From Chrysopilus asiliformis (taxonomy: Eukaryota > Arthropoda > Insecta > Diptera > Rhagionidae), in assembly GCA_964034945.1 (NCBI GenBank), contig OZ035962.1, positions 73,113,597 through 73,177,596 on the forward strand: a stretch of DNA of 64,000 bases, in the 5' to 3' direction. Positions 9,696 to 22,063 of this stretch are shown piece after piece. The notes beneath the pieces were generated by a model, which saw nothing but the letters and a program-made list of their open reading frames with translations, did not search any database and was not told where the DNA came from. Made by a program: the position numbers and the translations under genes. Every line of letters starts with the position of its first letter. Position 1 is the first letter of the stretch.

Positions 9696-11380
9696 AACTC
9701 TAAGTACTCTTTTTGAATATTTCACAATTTATAACAGTTTAAGGAGGCTCTCTATTGCCATGACTTCTGTAACTGGAAAAAATGCAGAAAACTAGAGCAA
9801 GATAGACTTATGTAGATTTAAATAGGAATAACTGAATACAAGTATAAACGCTATCCCTTCCAGTTTTACAATTTTATAGCGAACATATCAAACCATATGC
9901 TGTGCATATAAAGTTCAAAATGGGATAGCAATAAAGCTATAGAACAGTATAATTTTCAACCGCTCACTATTCACTTACAGGGACAATGTGTGATTGTAGT
10001 AGAAATCGCTATAAAAAAGTTGAAGTCCGTCAACTGTAACCATAAATCGCCATAAAAAAAGAGGAAAAGTTATTTTTGCAGTTGCCGACAAATTTTTTCA
10101 GTTGATTATTATCTCCCTTTCTCGCCAAGCTATCTTCACATAAATGTGTCTCAATTTTTTTGCAGTTGGGAAAAATCATGGTAATGGAGGGCTTCCTTTA
10201 CAATACAAAATTGATGTTTTCTTTTAGAGAGCCTATAATCTAAAGAGTGGAGAATGGAATGTGTGGAATTTGCCGCCGAGCCGAAAAAGCAAGGTGTCTG
10301 TCTCGCAAAGACGGCCAGAAGACGTGGATCTGCATACAACGATCGCCAATAGATATTTAAGTAAGAAATTTTAGTGAAAAGGAAATTAAAAAACAATTTA
10401 ATTTACCGTAATGTTACGTTTAGACCTGCCTTACACGTTCAATATTTTTGCTTCAATATATTGAAGGGTATTCAAAATCGTATGGATCGCTTCAATATTT
10501 TTTCTTCAATATAGTCCTTACACGTTCAGTATATTGAACACAACCAAAATATTGTTCAATATATTGAACGTATAAGGTGTCCATTACGGGATGTACCTTT
10601 CGGTTTGGTGAATTTCGGCATCTTGTACCTAAAAATCAAATTTCACTTGCAAAACAACGAACAAATGTTTAATTCTAAAATGTTATAGGGCATTTTCATA
10701 AATATACTCGGAAGTTGCGCAAATTGCACAAAACAATTTCTTCCATCTCTCCGTAATACTTAGTTGTTCAATAATTTGCGAAAGTAAACTAACGAAACGA
10801 ATAACATATAACTGGGTTTATTATTATCAAAATATTTTGTGTTATTTGCAGAACTTGCATTCATGAAAACGCCCATAGATGAAAAAGAAATAAAAATCAA
10901 AATAAAATAAAATTACACGATAAAAACAACAAAGCAATTTTAATTTATAGCAACTAAAATCTTAAACACAATCCGCCGGCTTACACAACTCGTATACAGA
11001 AATTAAAGGAAAGACTGGGCAATCAAGAGTAAAAGCTTTCACTCAACCTCAACATACTTCCTCGTGTTCTCTTTCCTGTGCCTCTTCCAAATATTCAATA
11101 CCACAAAGAAAGCATAAAAAGAGTATAAATGTGAAATCTGTACTACAAGCAGCGAACACAGCATAACAGCGGCATGAAAATTTAGTTTTTGATTCTTATA
11201 AAGATAATTGAACATAGTTTAACATAACAAAATACCCTAAACAATGCTTTAATGTAGCCCGGATCTTATAACACAGTTCCTGTTCGGATGTCACCACAAA
11301 CTATCGAGTATCATCGATTGCAAATTTGTTATCATGGCAGCAAGCCGATTTTCTAATTTGTACCCCCATAACCAAAATCC
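9696..11380. other. Intergenic DNA with small palindromes
   Basis: Mostly unremarkable AT-rich sequence. 10228-10330 is a diverged relative of the MITE cluster at 11.4-12.6 kb (GAGAGCCTATAATCTAAAGA, GCCGCCGAGCC). 10430-10585 is a set of palindromic CTTCAATATATTGAA-type repeats flanked by TTACACGTTCAATAT and its complement, probably a small hairpin MITE. No gene seen. Confidence 0.5.
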
Positions 11381-11384
11381 AAGA

Positions 11385-12625
11385 CGTATCCACGTCAAAA
11401 TAAGCGCGAAAAACTTTGAAAATTTTATATATTGTTACAAATAATTTCGAAAATATCTGAAATCGGTTAATATAAGTAAAAAAAAACTCAGTCTGAAAAA
11501 AATTTGGAAAGTCGTAGTTGTTTGAATAAACTTACACATTGTTACAGACTGTTTAATCTGGAGAAAAGCCTGTTCTAACTCGCCTAATAGACTGTTCCAA
11601 TTGGAGTTAATAGACTGTCTTACCTAGAGAGCCTATAACCTAGAGAGTAACCATGGGGACATCTAAAAATGGCCGCCGAGCTGAAAAACGAGCGCGAAAA
11701 ACTTTAAAAATTTGATTCATTGTTATAAATAATTGTCAAAATAACTGAAGGTGGTTAATATATGTAAAAATAGCATGTTTGAGGTATCAAAAAAATTTTG
11801 AAACTCATAGTTGTTTTGATAAATTGAAAAATTGTTTACAGACTGTTCTAATCTGGAGAGAAAGCTGTTCTAACTGACCTAATAGACTGTTCTAATTGGA
11901 GTTAATAGACTGTCCTACTCAGTCTCACAGTCTATTAAGGTAGCATGGCCACTCTCTAGTAGAGAGCCTATAACCTAGAGAGTGGCCATGGGGACATCCA
12001 AAAATGGCCGCCGAGCTGAAAAACGAGCGCGAAAAACTTTAAAAATTTGATTCATTGTTATAAATAACTGCCAAAATAACTGAAGGTGGTTAATATATGT
12101 AAAAATAGCATTTTTGAGGTATCAAAAAAATTTGGAAACTCATAGTTGTTTTGATAAATTGAAAACTTGTTTACAGCACGGCATACAGAAAGACAAGGTA
12201 TGCTGTAAACTCAAATCTGACACTTCGTTGCTACGTCACTTGTGCCGATTAGTTCGTCAAGTGCAGAAGGAATTTTGTTTTGTGGATGGTTATTTACATT
12301 TTTGTGCGATCTAAATAAGATATTTGTAAATTTGTGGACTGATTGCATTAAATAGTGATCAATAAACATAAAAATTAATTAAAAAAAGTCGGCACAAATG
12401 ACGTCACACCTGACTATCAAAAGTTTACAGCATACCTTGTCTGTCTGTATGCCGTGGTTTACAGACTGCTCTAATCTGGAGAAAAAGCTGTTCTAACTGA
12501 CCTAATACACTGTTCTAATTGGAGTTAATAGACTGTCCTACTCAGTAGCACAGTCTATTAAGGTAGCATGGCCACTCTCTAGGTTAATGACTCTCTACTC
12601 TCTAGGTTAAAGGCTCTCTAGTCTT
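11385..12625. repeat. Tandem cluster of three related MITEs (AGAGAGCCTATAACCTAGAG)
   Basis: Three head-to-tail copies: about 11385-11622 (left-truncated), 11623-11959 and 11960-12625. Each full copy opens AGAGAGCCTATAACCTAGAG, contains GGCCGCCGAGCTGAAAAACG and TTACAGACTG(T/C)TCTAATCTG, and ends CATGGCCACTCTCTAG, which inverts the start. The third copy is longer because another element (12177-12456) has inserted in it. Non-coding. Confidence 0.8.
12177..12456. mobile_element. MITE nested in the third tandem copy; 8-bp target duplication proven by an empty sister site
   Basis: Termini CACGGCATACAGAAAGACAA and TTGTCTGTCTGTATGCCGTG are inverted, continuing through GGTATGCTGTAAACT and its complement. 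GTTTACAG flanks both sides (12169-12176, 12457-12464). The sister copy at about 11833-11842 has GTTTACAGACTGTTC once, i.e. the uninterrupted site. The 8-bp duplication suggests hAT-type mobilisation. Confidence 0.88.
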
Positions 12626-12654
12626 ACCCAGTGCGACAGTTTATTAATGGGGCT

Positions 12655-13093
12655 ATTCACGAATGTAAATGTATCTGCAACTGTAACTTTACATGTTCCA
12701 CATGATTCATACTAATTTTACATTAAATTCCAAATTGGTATTCACAAACTGTAACTGAATAATAGGGATTCCTGACAGTTGCTTCTTCTGAACTGTATAA
12801 CAAATCGTATAAACATTTCTTTCTAAGTATTTTTATTTAACTTACTCAGAATCTTCTTCCCATCCATTATACAACAATATTAAGTCCGACATATTTCCTT
12901 TATTCTTAAAATTTTGCATTTTTCTTAAAAAATGTAACCTCATGGATAAGTTTTCTCTCGGCATAAACTTACAGATGATTTGACAGCTAGTTACAGATAC
13001 AGAATGTCAAAGTTACAGTTTGTGAATAGCAAAGTGGACTGAAAATGTAAAGTTACAGATACAGAGCAATCTTACATTTTAAGAATAGGCCCA
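12655..13093. mobile_element. MITE with imperfect long inverted ends
   Basis: The left end GGGGCTATTCACGAATGTAA then GTAACTTTACAT is inverted at the right as ATGTAAAGTTACAGATACAG ... GAATAGGCCC. Internal GTTACAGATACAGAATGTCA also repeats. No coding potential; target duplication not clear. Confidence 0.65.
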
Positions 13094-13217
13094 TAAGTCC
13101 TGAAGTCCGCTCTCTAGATTATAGTTTCTCTATTTTCTACCAGCACTTATTGCTACACTATCATTGTAAAACCACGTGCCCACTAGAAGTACTCTAGTCG
13201 ATCCGATCGCTTTAAGC

Positions 13218-13590
13218 TAGAACCTGAATCGTACGTCGATGCGTCCCTAATGCGTGCGTCCGGTTGACAGTTCGATGCGGTGACAGTTGGATGCGGCAAC
13301 GAATCTGGAGTTAATTCATTGTTTTGCACTTCTTCTATTAGTTTATCGTCGAAACAATTACTTTCAATTTGTTTCATACTTAAATTGCTTAAATCGTAAA
13401 CAAACTTTTTCGGGAAATGACATTTCTGTGCGTTGCCGCATGTAAAAGTAGAAATTCGACCTACTCTATGCGGTTGCCGCATCGGAAAACGTATTATTAG
13501 GGGAATACTCATAGCAGCCCGTTGATTCTACTCGAACTGTCAACGTAACGGACGCATGACGGACGCATCGACATACGATTCAGGTTCTAC
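13218..13590. mobile_element. MITE with about 50-bp inverted ends and 8-bp target duplication
   Basis: TAGAACCTGAATCGTACGTC at the left is inverted as CGACATACGATTCAGGTTCT at the right, extending through GATGCGTCC and a GTTGACAGTTCGA block. CTTTAAGC is found at 13210-13217 and 13591-13598, a perfect octamer duplication. The minus-strand open frame across it arises from the arms and is not a gene. Confidence 0.8.
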
Positions 13591-15080
13591 CTTTAAGCCT
13601 GGACGGATGAGATATTGCTCGTGTTCACATTGCGAATAATTACGTCAGTAAATAGATATAAAAAATGGCGCGTAAGAGTAATTTTACAGTGATAATGTGG
13701 CAATAAGTGCTAATAGAAATAGCGATTTAGTATTGTAAAGTGTCATAAATAATGAATTATTGAATTAAGATCGGACATTGAATTACTGAAACAGAGTACT
13801 TAGAATTTAAGTTGTGACTGTATTAGAAAATAAAATAAAGACATTTATTTGTTAATTTTCTCGTGTTATGTTCTGCAAATACCCAAACGAGACCATCCGA
13901 ACCCGTTACATTTGGTGACAGAAGGGGGATATTTGTAAAAATAACTAATCCGGAATCTGCTGTGTTCTGCCCGCTGCAATCACTCCACCCGGTGCTACTA
14001 CTCCTGGAGCTGCAATCGATCTTAATGCCATAATAGCTGCAAACAATGCAGCCAACAGTTCAGCAATCGCAGAAAAATCTGAAAAACTCGATGCAGCATT
14101 AAAGTGCGAGCCGGAAAATTCCATGCAGAAAAATCAGCAAGACTTATTGCAGTTCCTAGCAGCATTAAAAAGTGGTCTCAAAACGTCTAAGCAAGACCTA
14201 CTGCAGTCCCAGGCATCTTTAAAGATTACCTCGAAACATCCAAACAAGCTTTACTTCCAGTACAGGCAATAAAAAACCATTTGGAAGCATCATTACAGTA
14301 GACCAAAACAGAGCTTGAAACTGCTCTCGAAACTGTGGAAAGAAGAGCTCAAGGAAGAATTGGAAATCCGCACCGGGGCGATCAACGAATGAATTAACCT
14401 GGTAGACAAGAAAATTGATGATCCAGCCATTTCAGTGCAAAAAGAGACGAATTATCGGGTCGATCGAATGGACGAAGCAATGAAAAAAAATAAAAGACTG
14501 GTCCAATGACAGAAACATCATTTATGAAACTAAAAATACGTCTTCGATGTCCAAGTTTTATGGAGCGTTTTCAAGAATCAGTTTGAGACTGCTGCCAGGA
14601 TCAATGGCCTGGAGGACGAGAGTAAAGCCACTGATTTAGTATTAACGTTGTGAGGCCAGGCAGCAGAACTCTTGCAGACTAGTTTATTTGACATTCAGAG
14701 CCAATATTAAAAACATATACAGGGACACCCACATGCAGGATGCGTACCGTATAGAATTAGAGAAACCGACATCAGAAACCAGGAAAAAATGACAGACATC
14801 GAGAGACTGGCACATAAGTCATATCCAGCCAACCTTGAATAATGCAAGGATGCAACCCTCGAACGGATTTATATACGCAGTCAAGAACACCGACCAACCA
14901 CATTGGTTACGAATGTCCAAATGCACCGGACTTCAGGAAGTTTTATATGTTGCGTTGTCCTTCGAAGCATCCAGAAAATCTACCAGATCCATCCACAAGG
15001 TCTGAGAAATAGCGGAATGCTCGTACGAACGGAGAAAAATAGAAAGAGCTCTGCGCATAAGGCTGATTCGGGGCTTCTCG

Positions 15081-15614
15081 ATGCCCAACGTGCAATTACA
15101 TTCGAGCCAGGCAGGTATCCGCTGCGAGCCCAGCAGTCGAGACGAGAAACTACAACTCGCCAATTTCACGGGGCGAGAGTTAGCCATTGAAGACAATAGC
15201 TCCAAGCAAACTGTACAAGTACCACAAGTACAACGGGATGAAAAAAGCTTTACTGTCCACGGAAGAATCTTGAAAAGGCCTTGTACATTTGTTATCAACT
15301 CTGGAGCCACCAAATCAATACTAAATCGGAAGCTAGCTATCAACGAATGGGTTAAACAGCATAACAACTACATTTTGAAAATAGCCACTGGCCAAACTAC
15401 AGTAATTCACAGTAAAACTCTTCTGGACAGTCAAATGCCGTATGTGAACTTTCGCCACCCGTTTCTCGTCGCAGACATCATGGACGACTGTATTTTAGAA
15501 CTAGACTTTCTGAGAAAACATAACATCATATTGAGCTGCAAGTCGGAAACAATGAAAATAGGGGATGTAGAGCTATCCATTGCAAATGACGATAGGTGTA
15601 AGTACAAGGTATGA
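15081..15614 (+). pseudogene. Gypsy retrotransposon protease region with altered catalytic motif
   Basis: The longest intact piece of the element, about 177 codons. It contains RPCTFVINSGATKSILN, where retropepsins have D-S/T-G-A, and the ELDFLRKHNIIL segment that follows the second half-site in gypsy proteases. The catalytic aspartate is replaced by asparagine (N-S-G-A), which in this family should abolish cleavage. The preceding gag and following RT are shifted or stopped, in keeping with an old copy. Confidence 0.75.
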
Positions 15615-16019
15615 GTCATTGTAGCAGAGGATACTTCCATTCCACCCTGTTCGGAAGCAGTGACATTGGGACGACTTGAAGAAGATCTTGGGCAGCAGAA
15701 GATAGCTCTCATAGAATCCAACAGACAAGGCAAAATATTGGTAGCCCGATCCTTACAGAAGTTGGCACGTAATCAATCAGTGCCAATACGTGTCAAGAAG
15801 GTGACAAAATAAGCAGTCGAATTGAAGAAGAACTCAATTCTGGGCACAGGTCAAGGTATAACATTGATCCAACACCTGGATTAGAAGACTGTAGAATCGA
15901 GTATTCTACACAGTAAGAAGGATCATGAACGAGAAGCTGCCGAGAAGGTTTTTCAAAAGTTCAAGAACACTTTTTGTACAAGCGAACTGGACATGGGTAC
16001 TACAAATCTGGTACAACAT

Positions 16020-17740
16020 CGTATAGACACTGGCGATGCTAGGCCAATTCGACAAGGCCCTAGACGGCTGCCATTGGCAAAGCAAAATGAAGTTCAACAG
16101 GTGATCATATAAATGAAGGATAGAAACATTATTGAAGAATCAAAGAGTCCTTGGTCATCTTCTGTGGTCCTAGCACAGAATAAGGATTGCAGCATCAGAT
16201 TTTACGCATACTATCGCCAACTGAATAACTAAAAAGGACAGTGGTTACAAAGAATTGCCAAGAATAGATGACACCCTAGACACTTTGGCTAGATTAAAGT
16301 GGTTTAGTACACTCGACCACAAGAATGGATACTGATAGGTAGGAATTCATAATGCCGACAAGGTAAAGACAGCATTCTGTGGCCATTCAGAGTCATCCCT
16401 TTCGGGCTCTTCAACGCCCCAGCTACATTCGAGAGATAACCTAGAACAGGCCTGGGCACCATGTATGTAGTGATTTACTATTACTCGAAGAAATTTTATA
16501 TTTCTTCATATACTATAACACGAAATGAGAAAACGCATCTTTTTCATTTTTTACGCTCTTTCGCTTTTGATGGAGACGTTTAGGAACAGTGGACTACACA
16601 ATTTATCATGATGCAATTACAAAAAAATAATAAGTTCCGCTGTGCAAAAAAAAACTTTTGGGACGTATTTTCGGTTCTGTGCTTCGAAAAAACATGCGCT
16701 AAATTGCATTAAGTTACCTGATAGGACAGCTGTTGTAATGGCGTTCTAGATTGAATTTTTTATTCGACATGTAACTGCAAACTAGACATTGACGGTTATC
16801 ATTATTTGTAGTTATTAAATATTTGTTTTCCCAATCACACGACATAGTATTTGAATTTGAATATGAGCGCTTCATAATGGAAAATGAAAACTAAAAAAAT
16901 CGAATTTCTTAAAAAATTTCGTACGTCAGTGTACTTTGGGAAGCAATTAGGGTTTTGGGGAGCAAATGTATACATCCGCACGCATCAACAACAGAAATTA
17001 TACTGAATGGCTGTAGTAGGCTCGCTCCATCGATTGTTAGTGAATCGTTTGATTTCGGCTGCCGAAGTGGCCGTCGTCTACCAACACGTATCATTGCGTT
17101 GGAGAGTCGAATAAAAATGTTCATACATTGATTGTATTCTCGTAAAATTTGAATAAAAATGTTATCGTTGTGAGGAGCCAGACGAGCCAAGGAGTGCCCA
17201 GGCTTGACCTAGAACAAGTACTCCAGCGATTAAGAGACGCGAATTTTAAATTGAGTCCGAAAAAGTGCTCACTTTTCCGAATTTGGACCATATTGTGTCT
17301 GCAGACGGAGTCATAGCCGACACAGAAAAAACTGAATCCATTAGAAGTTGGTCACAGCCAAAAGATAAGCGAGAATTGAGAAGTTTTCTGGGATTGTGGA
17401 CGTGCTATCGCCGCTTCGTGAATAGCTTTGCTCATATCGCAAAATGTCTACATGAGCTGACCGAAAAAGGAAAGCCATATAACTGGAACAATCACTGCGA
17501 GAATTCCTTCCAGATGCTGAAAAACCAGTTATGCTCAACACCAAACCTGACATACCCAGTATCTGGCAAGTGTTTTACACGGATTCCAGTAATACAGGTG
17601 TGGGTGCAATACTTTCACAAGGACAAGACGGACAGGAACGTATGATTACATACTATAGCAAAGTGCTGTGAAATCCCGAATGCAACTAACGCGTTAAAAG
17701 AAAGGAATTGCTAGCGATAATCCAGGCGACAAAGCCTGGA
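16020..17740 (+). pseudogene. Gypsy reverse transcriptase / RNase H, interrupted
   Basis: RT motifs visible in shifted frames: RIDTGDARPIRQGPRRLPLA, ESKSPWSSSVVLAQNKDCS, KWFSTLDHKNGY, then after the insertion LEQVLQRLRDANFKLSPKKC, VSADGVIADTEKTESIRSW, DKRELRSFLGLWTCYRRFVN and FAHIAKCLHELTEKGKPYNW. These are collinear with the RT thumb and RNase H of gypsy elements. The YLDD-equivalent catalytic stretch is destroyed at the insertion point near 16470-16490. Several stops, no activity expected. Confidence 0.8.
16490..17180. mobile_element. Unidentified 0.7 kb insertion inside the gypsy RT
   Basis: Sequence between about 16490 and 17180 has no place in an RT gene: the RT reads up to W-x-P-C-M near 16460 and resumes at LEQVLQRLRDAN near 17215. 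A minus-strand open frame of 93 codons (17190-16909) lies in it, but I recognise no family. No clear inverted ends or duplication were found, so its class is unknown. Confidence 0.5.
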
Positions 17741-17969
17741 TAGCACATCGACCATGCAAACCGAAGTGTAAGCATTGCGCCCCAAAAGAAAATAAGGAGG
17801 AAGCCCTGCTCGAAACCATTATGCTGTAACCCAAAGAAGGGTGGAACTTCCAGGAACTACGGCAGGCGCAGCCTACTTGATCACATGGAAAGAACAAGGA
17901 ACTAGGCCAACATGGGGTACAATCTCGGAGCAAAATGACACACTTAAAAGCTACTTGGCACAATAGGGC

Positions 17970-20671
17970 AGCCTGATCACGGAGTCAGAGGTATTAAAAC
18001 GCAAATGGACATAACTCATCCATAACTCGAAATCCAGTTGGACCACTCCTTCTCCCCTATCTCATACAAATGAAATAGATTTTTGCAATTTTCTCGAAAA
18101 CGGTGCGTCGTATCGAAAAATAGACGAAATGTGCTTTGAATATGATTTTACATAACCGTTCCATACATCAAAATCCAATCAGACCACTCTTCTTTCCTTT
18201 TTCATACAAATGGATTTTTGTAAATAAAAATTTCGTCTATCCTCCTATAGAATATTTGACGATTGGTTACTGGTAATTGTAGCGCTTATTAGTGTTAAAT
18301 TTTTATGTCGAAAAAGGGGGTGTCGGGATAAAAAAAAGTTGAGATTGGAGGTGTAACCTAAGCTACATGGTATGGTTATACTCTGTGACCAATTAATGAG
18401 TATCATATAGGGTATAATCAATTACATGGATATATTTAAGTTATTGGAGTTTAAAATTGTCAACATATTAGTTTCTACCAACAACCGTCTATAAAAAAAA
18501 AGTGAAGTAATTAAGATAAATTTTACTATACGTATTTGTTAAGCTACAGTTTGATTTAGATAATTAAGTTGTACAACGAGTTGTGGTAATGGTTTCAAAT
18601 TTTGAGAATATGTATATATTTCTTTAATATATCCTCTGTCCTTTAAACTATCAAATGTTATCGTCATTGTTGATGTTTATAAGTTACACCATGTGATTGG
18701 TACCCGACCTAATTTAAATGCAATACATGGGCATAAAAATGGAATTGAATAAAATAAAAAACCGAACAATCATCACCGTCAAATCAATGACAATGTAATG
18801 ATAAATTGATTGTGTTTGCTTCTACGTAGTGTGTGGTGTTGTGTAATATCGGTTAAAATATTGGAAAATTTTAGCTTCCGACTTATCAAGGCATTTATAG
18901 AAACATAGGAAAATGGGAAATAGGATTAAATGTATTATGATTTGATTATTAGTATAAGAAAGGGGCGAAAGGGGACATCCACATAATTGTATTCTTTCAT
19001 CTAATTTTGTCGTAAATTCAAATGAGTCATGCTCACGAAAATAATAGTAAACATTAGAGAAGCTATAATTTCCAAGAGGCAATCATGAAATACCCTTTAT
19101 GATGTGAATTGAAATTTCGGGAAAAATCACTTCAGTTTATCATGTCAGATAAACTGTAATATTATTAGAAAAGATCATAAATTTTCTAAAAGCTTTTATT
19201 TAGCTTGCGTTCGTATTTGCCTGTTTGTTTATCTATTCGCTTGTCTGTTTTCAGGGTCAAATAATGTCATTTAAATTTGGCCCACTTCCACTCATCCGAT
19301 TGACTTAAACGTTTGCACATATACGTAACGCCGATGACAGTACGATATTTTCACTACTTCGTAACGGAAAGTTCTGTAAGGATACCGTGATTATCGTTTT
19401 CCTCAAATTTTCCAGAAAAAATCTCATCTGGGGGTTTTCAGAATCACTGAATCCGATTCTGGCATTAAGAAGTCAGTAAGGAGACCAGAAGATCCTGCAA
19501 GGTTAACGTGATTATCCTTTTTCTCAAAAGTTCCGCAAAAAAACTCAGAAATAAAAGCGAGATATAAAAAAAAACGAGATATAAAATAAAATAAATATTT
19601 ATCACGCTTTCTCGTAAATCTAATTATCTAAATGCCTTTTAAAAGGTAAAATCGAAATATGATGCTTATGGGTGTAACTAGAAGGAGGGGCCGAGTGGGG
19701 GTAAGCCGAGTTGGGCTAAAAATGAAATTGTAAGAAAAACATACGAAAAACAACAATTGCCAGGGACCAATCGTGAAATACTCAATATGAAGACAGACAG
19801 AAACCATTCGTGTGGGAGGGGAGAAAGGATTTTGATGTATGGACGAGTTGTGTTAAATTCTATTCCAAACACAATTTACCTTAACAAATTTTTGAATACG
19901 ACTCACCGTTTTCGAGAAACATGCAAAAAACTATTTCATTTGTAGGGTGGAGGAGGCAAGGAATGGTCCGATTTTGCCTATTGTTGGCTAGCCAAGTTTA
20001 CTTTGGAGGTTATTTATTTCAAATATACGCGCCCAGCCTACCTAGAAGGACGAGAAGTTCCGGAGCGAAAGAAGAACCGGAGAGTGAAGAAGAAGAGGAG
20101 AAAAAAGAAAGATGGTCGAAAAGTAAACGTGGCGGGCTGAATATTTTTTAATTAAAAATCAGTATTTCACAGTATTTCGGATAGTTGTATCAAGTCGGGA
20201 TTCAATAAATAAGCTTGAAATTCGTACTGTGTTTGATTTAACGATAGCTGTCGAAAGGGAGATTTTTCATGTTTAGCTGCCACTGCGCCGATGGGCAACA
20301 CCTATTAAAGAACTTAGCCTTGCCAGTAGAAACACAACTGTAAAAAATTTAAAGTATCTAGCTCAATCTGACAGACGGACGGACATGCGGAAATCAAAAA
20401 AATTTGTTATACCGTAGTCGGGAGAACTAGATTTCTTCTATTTTTCGACCAGATTCAAAAAAATCGCATTGCATTGCATGGATTTCACAAAGAAATTTGC
20501 ATGAAATTTCATGTAGCACGTATGGGCAGTTTTCTAAGTTTTTAAAAAACAGTGCACAGGATTAATAGGGCCTTTGCCCCTATATAAATCGAGACTATGC
20601 TTTATTTGGGAATGATTATGCTTTATTTCGGAAGATAACATATTACACAGCAAGCAACCAATATGTGGCTT
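17970..20671. other. Gene-free stretch with old interspersed repeats
   Basis: 17990-18280 and 19680-20410 resemble family A relatives (AAATCCAGTTGGACCACTCC, CAACAATTGCCAGGGACCAA, TTTGATGTATGGACGAGTTG), with partners at about 55625-56255 and 6100-6420. 18290-19660 is AT-rich, with short frames only. I see no gene, RNA or clear element. Confidence 0.5.
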
Positions 20672-21238
20672 GTCTAAGGCAGTGTTTCCCAACCTTTTTC
20701 GCTGGCGTATTCCCTAGCGAGCAAGTTTTTTCTCGCGTACCCCCGCATACTATTGTATTCAAAGTGTTGGCTTAACTTTATCGCAATTATATGCTAATAA
20801 AGAATTATAGGGTTACAATATCAAATAAATGGCAATAATAGTACTATAGGTCACGAAAAAAACTCAACACACTTTTCACACACATCTGACACGACACGTC
20901 CTTACACTTGAAAAGTGTTGCTATCAGACGGTGTGAATTTTTTTTCCACACAATCGGATTTTTGTCCCAAAACGTGTTAACGACGCTAGTCTCCACACGA
21001 AATTTTGTCACACAATTACACACTGTGTGACGCAGATTGAGTAGTTATCAGACGGAGTGAAAAGCCTCAAAAGGTGTGATGATGAAAGACGTGTGACAGC
21101 AGTAGAAATCGTCTGACACACTGATTTACTATCAGACGGTGTGATAGCTCTCTGACATTTTGTGTACTTTCCTCGGTCATTTTGACAAGCAATTGTGCGC
21201 TATTTTAAATTTGTGAAGAAAAATCAAATAAAATTAAA

Positions 21239-21500
21239 ATGTCAAAAAATAAATATGAGGAGATTATGGATATGGCGATTTTGGCAGCCTATATTTTGGA
21301 CAGCAGTGACGACGACGACGACGACGAGTCAATGGGTCGAAAGCGCAGTTGTTGGACAAAGGATTGGGTGTCGCGTCGCGAGAAGGAGGGTTTCTTTGCC
21401 AAATTGATGGTGGAATTGCGCTCTGAAGAACCCGAATTGTATCGGAATTTCTTACGGATGTCGGCCGGTCAATTCGATCTTTTGCTAACAATTGGTGAGG
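21239..21500 (+). pseudogene. HARBI1-like (PIF/Harbinger) transposase, N-terminal part truncated by a repeat
   Basis: From ATG 21239 the frame gives MSKNKYEEIMDMAILAAYIL, an acidic aspartate run, then a segment including RRKEK-like basic residues, KLMVELRSEEPELYRNFLRM and SAGQFDLLL. The E-L-R-x-E-x-P-x-x-Y-x-N-F-L-R-M-x-x-x-x-F-x-x-L-L pattern is the conserved N-terminal signature of HARBI1-like nucleases, which cut and join DNA in Harbinger transposition. Homology stops near 21500, where family A copy 2 begins; the DDE catalytic domain is absent. The few codons beyond are repeat sequence. Confidence 0.8.
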
Positions 21501-21507
21501 TCGCAGA

Positions 21508-22063
21508 TATAAAAATAACAAAAGCTATAATTGAAAACCCGTATGGTGATATGGCATTATTTGAAGTTTAATTGAACAGCGAACAGTTGTATCAAAATTC
21601 CACTTTGAAGTCAAACTTTTCAATAAGATTTTTTAAAAATTTTCCCAATCGGATTTTGATGTATCGGAGTTTTATGTAGAATCATATCCTAAACAACTTT
21701 TGTTCTTGCACTTTTTTGATAAGATGCACCGTTTTTGAGATATTCGCAAAAACCGTTTTCGTTCATATGGGGGGCACCCCCCCATAATAGGCCATTTTTG
21801 CCCATGAACGAACTTAGCCTTGCATTTTACGAAAAATGGATCTACGCAAAATTTCAAGTCTGTAGCTCAATCCGTGCGCCCGCAATCCGCGCCACAGACA
21901 GACAGACAGACAGACGGACGGACGGACATGGAAAATTCAACTTTTTTTATCATTCTAAACACACTGGTGTAATTCATTTTTTTGTGTGATGACGGGATCT
22001 TGGCGTTACAAACGGTAAGGCAAATCTAATATACCCTTTGGTTTCACCATATGGGTATAAAAA
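21508..22063 (+). repeat. Interspersed repeat family A, copy 2
   Basis: Begins AAATAACAAAAGCTATAATT directly after the HARBI1-like homology and ends CCATATGGGTATAAAA. Carries the same GTTTTATGTAGAATCATATC, CCCGCAATCCGCGCCACAGA and GACA/GACG tract as other copies. It lacks the ATCTGGCAATCATTGGAG stretch near the start that copies 1 and 4 have. Confidence 0.85.

Larger units (their letters stand above)
13600..17970 (+). mobile_element. Decayed Ty3/gypsy LTR retrotransposon (5' LTR end to integrase region)
   Basis: A putative 5' LTR ends GAACCCGTTACA (13907), followed by TTGGTGACAGAAGGGGG, which fits a tRNA-Leu-type primer-binding site. Then come a stop-riddled gag (13970-14900), protease (about 15080-15610), reverse transcriptase (about 16020-16470 and 17190-17450), RNase H (about 17460-17740) and a scrap that may be the integrase zinc finger. 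Order and motifs follow the gypsy/mdg group. Many stops and frameshifts make it non-functional. No 3' LTR was recognised, so the right side is lost. A 0.7 kb insertion splits the RT. Confidence 0.85.

Noticed and set aside
10430..10585. CRISPR-like regular repeat (CTTCAATATATTGAA words)
   Set aside because: Repeats are palindromic, unequal in spacing and in an animal genome; a hairpin MITE is the simpler reading.
14933..15367. 144-codon minus-strand frame
   Set aside because: Antisense shadow of the gypsy gag/protease region, which is recognisable on the plus strand.
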